Below are positions 5,412 to 6,932 of a DNA stretch of 6,932 nucleotides, one piece after another. Made by a program: the position numbers and the translations under genes. The stretch is from Victivallales bacterium. GTDB taxonomy: Bacteria > Verrucomicrobiota > Lentisphaeria > Oligosphaerales > Oligosphaeraceae. The stretch is from contig JAGCTA010000240.1 of the NCBI GenBank assembly GCA_017963875.1, positions 1-6,932 of the forward strand. Direction: 5' to 3'. The number at the start of each line of letters is the position of its first letter. Position 1 is the stretch's first letter. The notes beneath the pieces were generated by a model. That model did no database searches. It had not been told where the DNA came from and was given only the letters and a program-made list of their open reading frames with translations.

Positions 5412-6932
5412 CATCAGCAACTCGGGCGCAAGTCCAAGGAGGGACGGAACGCCGTCGATGCGGATGAAGTGGTCTTCGATGACGGGCAGATGAGTCGGTT
5501 TTTCAATGAGGACCTTGAAGATGCCGCCTTTGCGTGCAAGGTCGCCTTCGCCAACGAACTGCTCGGTTACTGATATGTCGTCCTTCTGCCAAAGTTGCGT
5601 ACCATCGGGGGCCCAGATGGTGGCTTTAAGGCCTTCGGCACCTTCGCCCGTGAACTGAATTGTGAATTCAGGAGTGTTCTCAGGAACGTAAAAATAGAAG
5701 TTTCCTGTGCCACAGCAGAGGTTTTGCGACGACGGTGACTGGCGGATGGCGATTGGCAAGTTGCACCATTTGACATAGCCGAGGTTCGGGCTTGCGTTGA
5801 ATACCAGCGTGTAGATGCCGCTTTCGGGCAGGTTCTCCTTGGTAAACGATGCTTCGGATTTAAAGGGGACGGCGCCGAGTTCAATGCGTTTGCCAGAGGG
5901 AGTGGTGATATACGCGCCCATTTCGCGTGGGAGGTATTTGCCCAATTGCCATGTGACGAGCGTCAGATTCAGCGTGTCGCCCTTGTTGGCGAGGATGTTC
6001 CAGTATCCAGTGCTGCGGATGGAGATGGGCGAGAATGGCTTGGACGGAACAGCACCTGGCGTGAGGGGCTCGAAGGCCATCTTGGTGATGTCGATGTGCT
6101 TGACGGAATGGAACTGCCGTGGCGGGAAATTCTTGTGCGCCCACTCGTCGGTGAGGGTGAACTCCTGTGTCTTTTTGCCGTTGACGTAGCCTTCGATGGT
6201 TCCAGAGACCTTGTCGAGAGAACCGAGCATACCACTCGGGAAGAAACTGAAGAGAGGACGCTCGACGGTGTCATAGACTTTGGTGTTGACGAAATGGATG
6301 TTGCCGAACGTTCCTTCGCAACGTGCAAGGCCCGATGCAGAGATTGCGGGGGTGGTTTTGTCCTTTTGGGCGATGTTCTTAATGGTGACATCCTCAAAGA
6401 GAACCTTGAAGCCGTTGGCGCTTGTGCCGTTTAGGAGGATTGGATATGGATTGTCCTCGAATGTGCAGTTCTTGACATAGATGAGGCCTGGACGATCGTA
6501 GCCAGGACCATTAAACGTATGGAAACTGAACGCGCTCTTGCCTTCGTTGCGCGATGTGCAGTTCTCGAATGTGATTTCCAGTGGACCCGAGGACGCATCC
6601 ATGTTGGGTAGTGCGAACTCGTAGCCTGCGCCCTGGTTGTTGTAGGATTCGCAGTTGCGCATGACGAAGCCGCGGATGGGTTCCCCAGCATGGTTTGGCT
6701 CGAAGTCAATGCCAGCGGCTGGCGGCGTGCCCCAGGTATTGATCATCTTGGTATTTTCGATGAGGCAGTTGATGCCCGCGATGACGGAGATGCCCTGGCG
6801 GTTGTGCCCGTCACAGATGACGTCACGGACGACGATGTCGGTCGGGAAGACGCCGCGCGACCTGACGCCAAAGTAGATGCCGTCGCCGCCCGAGTCCTTG
6901 AGCGTGAGGTTCAGAAGCTTGACGTTCTTGCA
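5397..6932 (-). CDS. Right-handed beta-helix protein, paralog D (5' end cut by window edge)
   Basis: The reading frame stays open from the TAA at 5397-5399 to the window edge: 511 codons plus stop. The first in-frame ATG (6746) falls inside the conserved rung KMINTWGTPPAAG, so it is not the real start; the frame upstream still reads family sequence (LTLKDSGGDGIYFG, then HNRQGISVIAG). Its first visible residue matches C residue 158, so about 157 N-terminal residues, including any signal peptide, are missing. The visible part covers the beta-helix rungs and both C-terminal modules, with TTPSGKRIELG, VKWCNLP, FYVPENTPEF, APDGTQLWQKDDIS and the tail LGLAPELLMKPVK, the last closely matching C. One difference in the core is ENTKM where A, B and C have ENCKL, so one ladder Cys is lost. 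Role as for its paralogs: probably exported, carbohydrate-related, substrate unknown. It is the first visible gene of the array. Confidence 0.92.
   Translation of the reverse strand, partial: CKNVKLLNLTLKDSGGDGIYFGVRSRGVFPTDIVVRDVICDGHNRQGISVIAGINCLIENTKMINTWGTPPAAGIDFEPNHAGEPIRGFVMRNCESYNNQGAGYEFALPNMDASSGPLEITFENCTSRNEGKSAFSFHTFNGPGYDRPGLIYVKNCTFEDNPYPILLNGTSANGFKVLFEDVTIKNIAQKDKTTPAISASGLARCEGTFGNIHFVNTKVYDTVERPLFSFFPSGMLGSLDKVSGTIEGYVNGKKTQEFTLTDEWAHKNFPPRQFHSVKHIDITKMAFEPLTPGAVPSKPFSPISIRSTGYWNILANKGDTLNLTLVTWQLGKYLPREMGAYITTPSGKRIELGAVPFKSEASFTKENLPESGIYTLVFNASPNLGYVKWCNLPIAIRQSPSSQNLCCGTGNFYFYVPENTPEFTIQFTGEGAEGLKATIWAPDGTQLWQKDDISVTEQFVGEGDLARKGGIFKVLIEKPTHLPVIEDHFIRIDGVPSLLGLAPELLMKPVK

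Noticed and set aside
5397..6746. Start of gene D at the internal ATG 6746
   Set aside because: The frame upstream of this ATG encodes family sequence up to the window edge, including the SGGDGIYFG rung, so the real start lies outside the window.

Overview
The window is a head-to-tail array of four paralogous genes, all on the minus strand and all encoding large proteins built around a right-handed parallel beta-helix. In transcription order they are gene D (6932 to 5397, 5' end outside the window), gene C (5169 to 3163, complete, 668 aa), gene B (3111 to 1108, complete, 667 aa) and gene A (1061 to 1, 3' end outside the window). The three visible N-termini have a type I signal peptide ending near an Ala/Gly-Gln cleavage site, so the proteins are probably exported. 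No other protein-coding gene, tRNA, rRNA, CRISPR array or transposase gene is visible.

Each full-length protein has the same plan: a signal peptide (about 21 residues); a conserved segment with the motif SWWGF; a beta-helix of about 300 residues with Asn/Cys ladders and invariant turns (SGGDGIYFG, QGISVIAG, INTWGTPPAAGIDFEPN, ENCTSRNEG); a linker; and two beta-rich, probably sandwich-like, C-terminal modules ending in a conserved tail. The fold belongs with the pectate-lyase-like / PbH1-repeat superfamily. The substrate is not evident, and a lyase, hydrolase or purely binding role all remain possible.

Genes C, B and A are separated by only 51 and 46 bp, each start is preceded by an AAAGGA-type ribosome binding site, and neither gap holds a terminator, so C-B-A is probably one transcript. 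Between D and C lies a 227-bp gap with three GC-rich hairpins in a row (5231-5251, 5272-5300, 5313-5327). Read on the minus strand, all three can form C-GNA-G triloops. They lack T-tracts, so they look more like a compound palindromic (REP-like) repeat or structured element than ordinary terminators. A 30-bp block is identical at the ends of C and D and continues 15 bp past the stop codon, a trace of the duplication that made the array.

The organism is bacterial, of moderate GC content, with AGGA-type ribosome binding sites. Signal-peptide-bearing beta-helix proteins with SGGDGIYFG-type rungs, expanded as paralogs, suggest a polysaccharide-degrading member of the PVC superphylum (Lentisphaerota, Kiritimatiellota, Verrucomicrobiota or Planctomycetota). 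This placement is inferred from recall of the family, not from a search.
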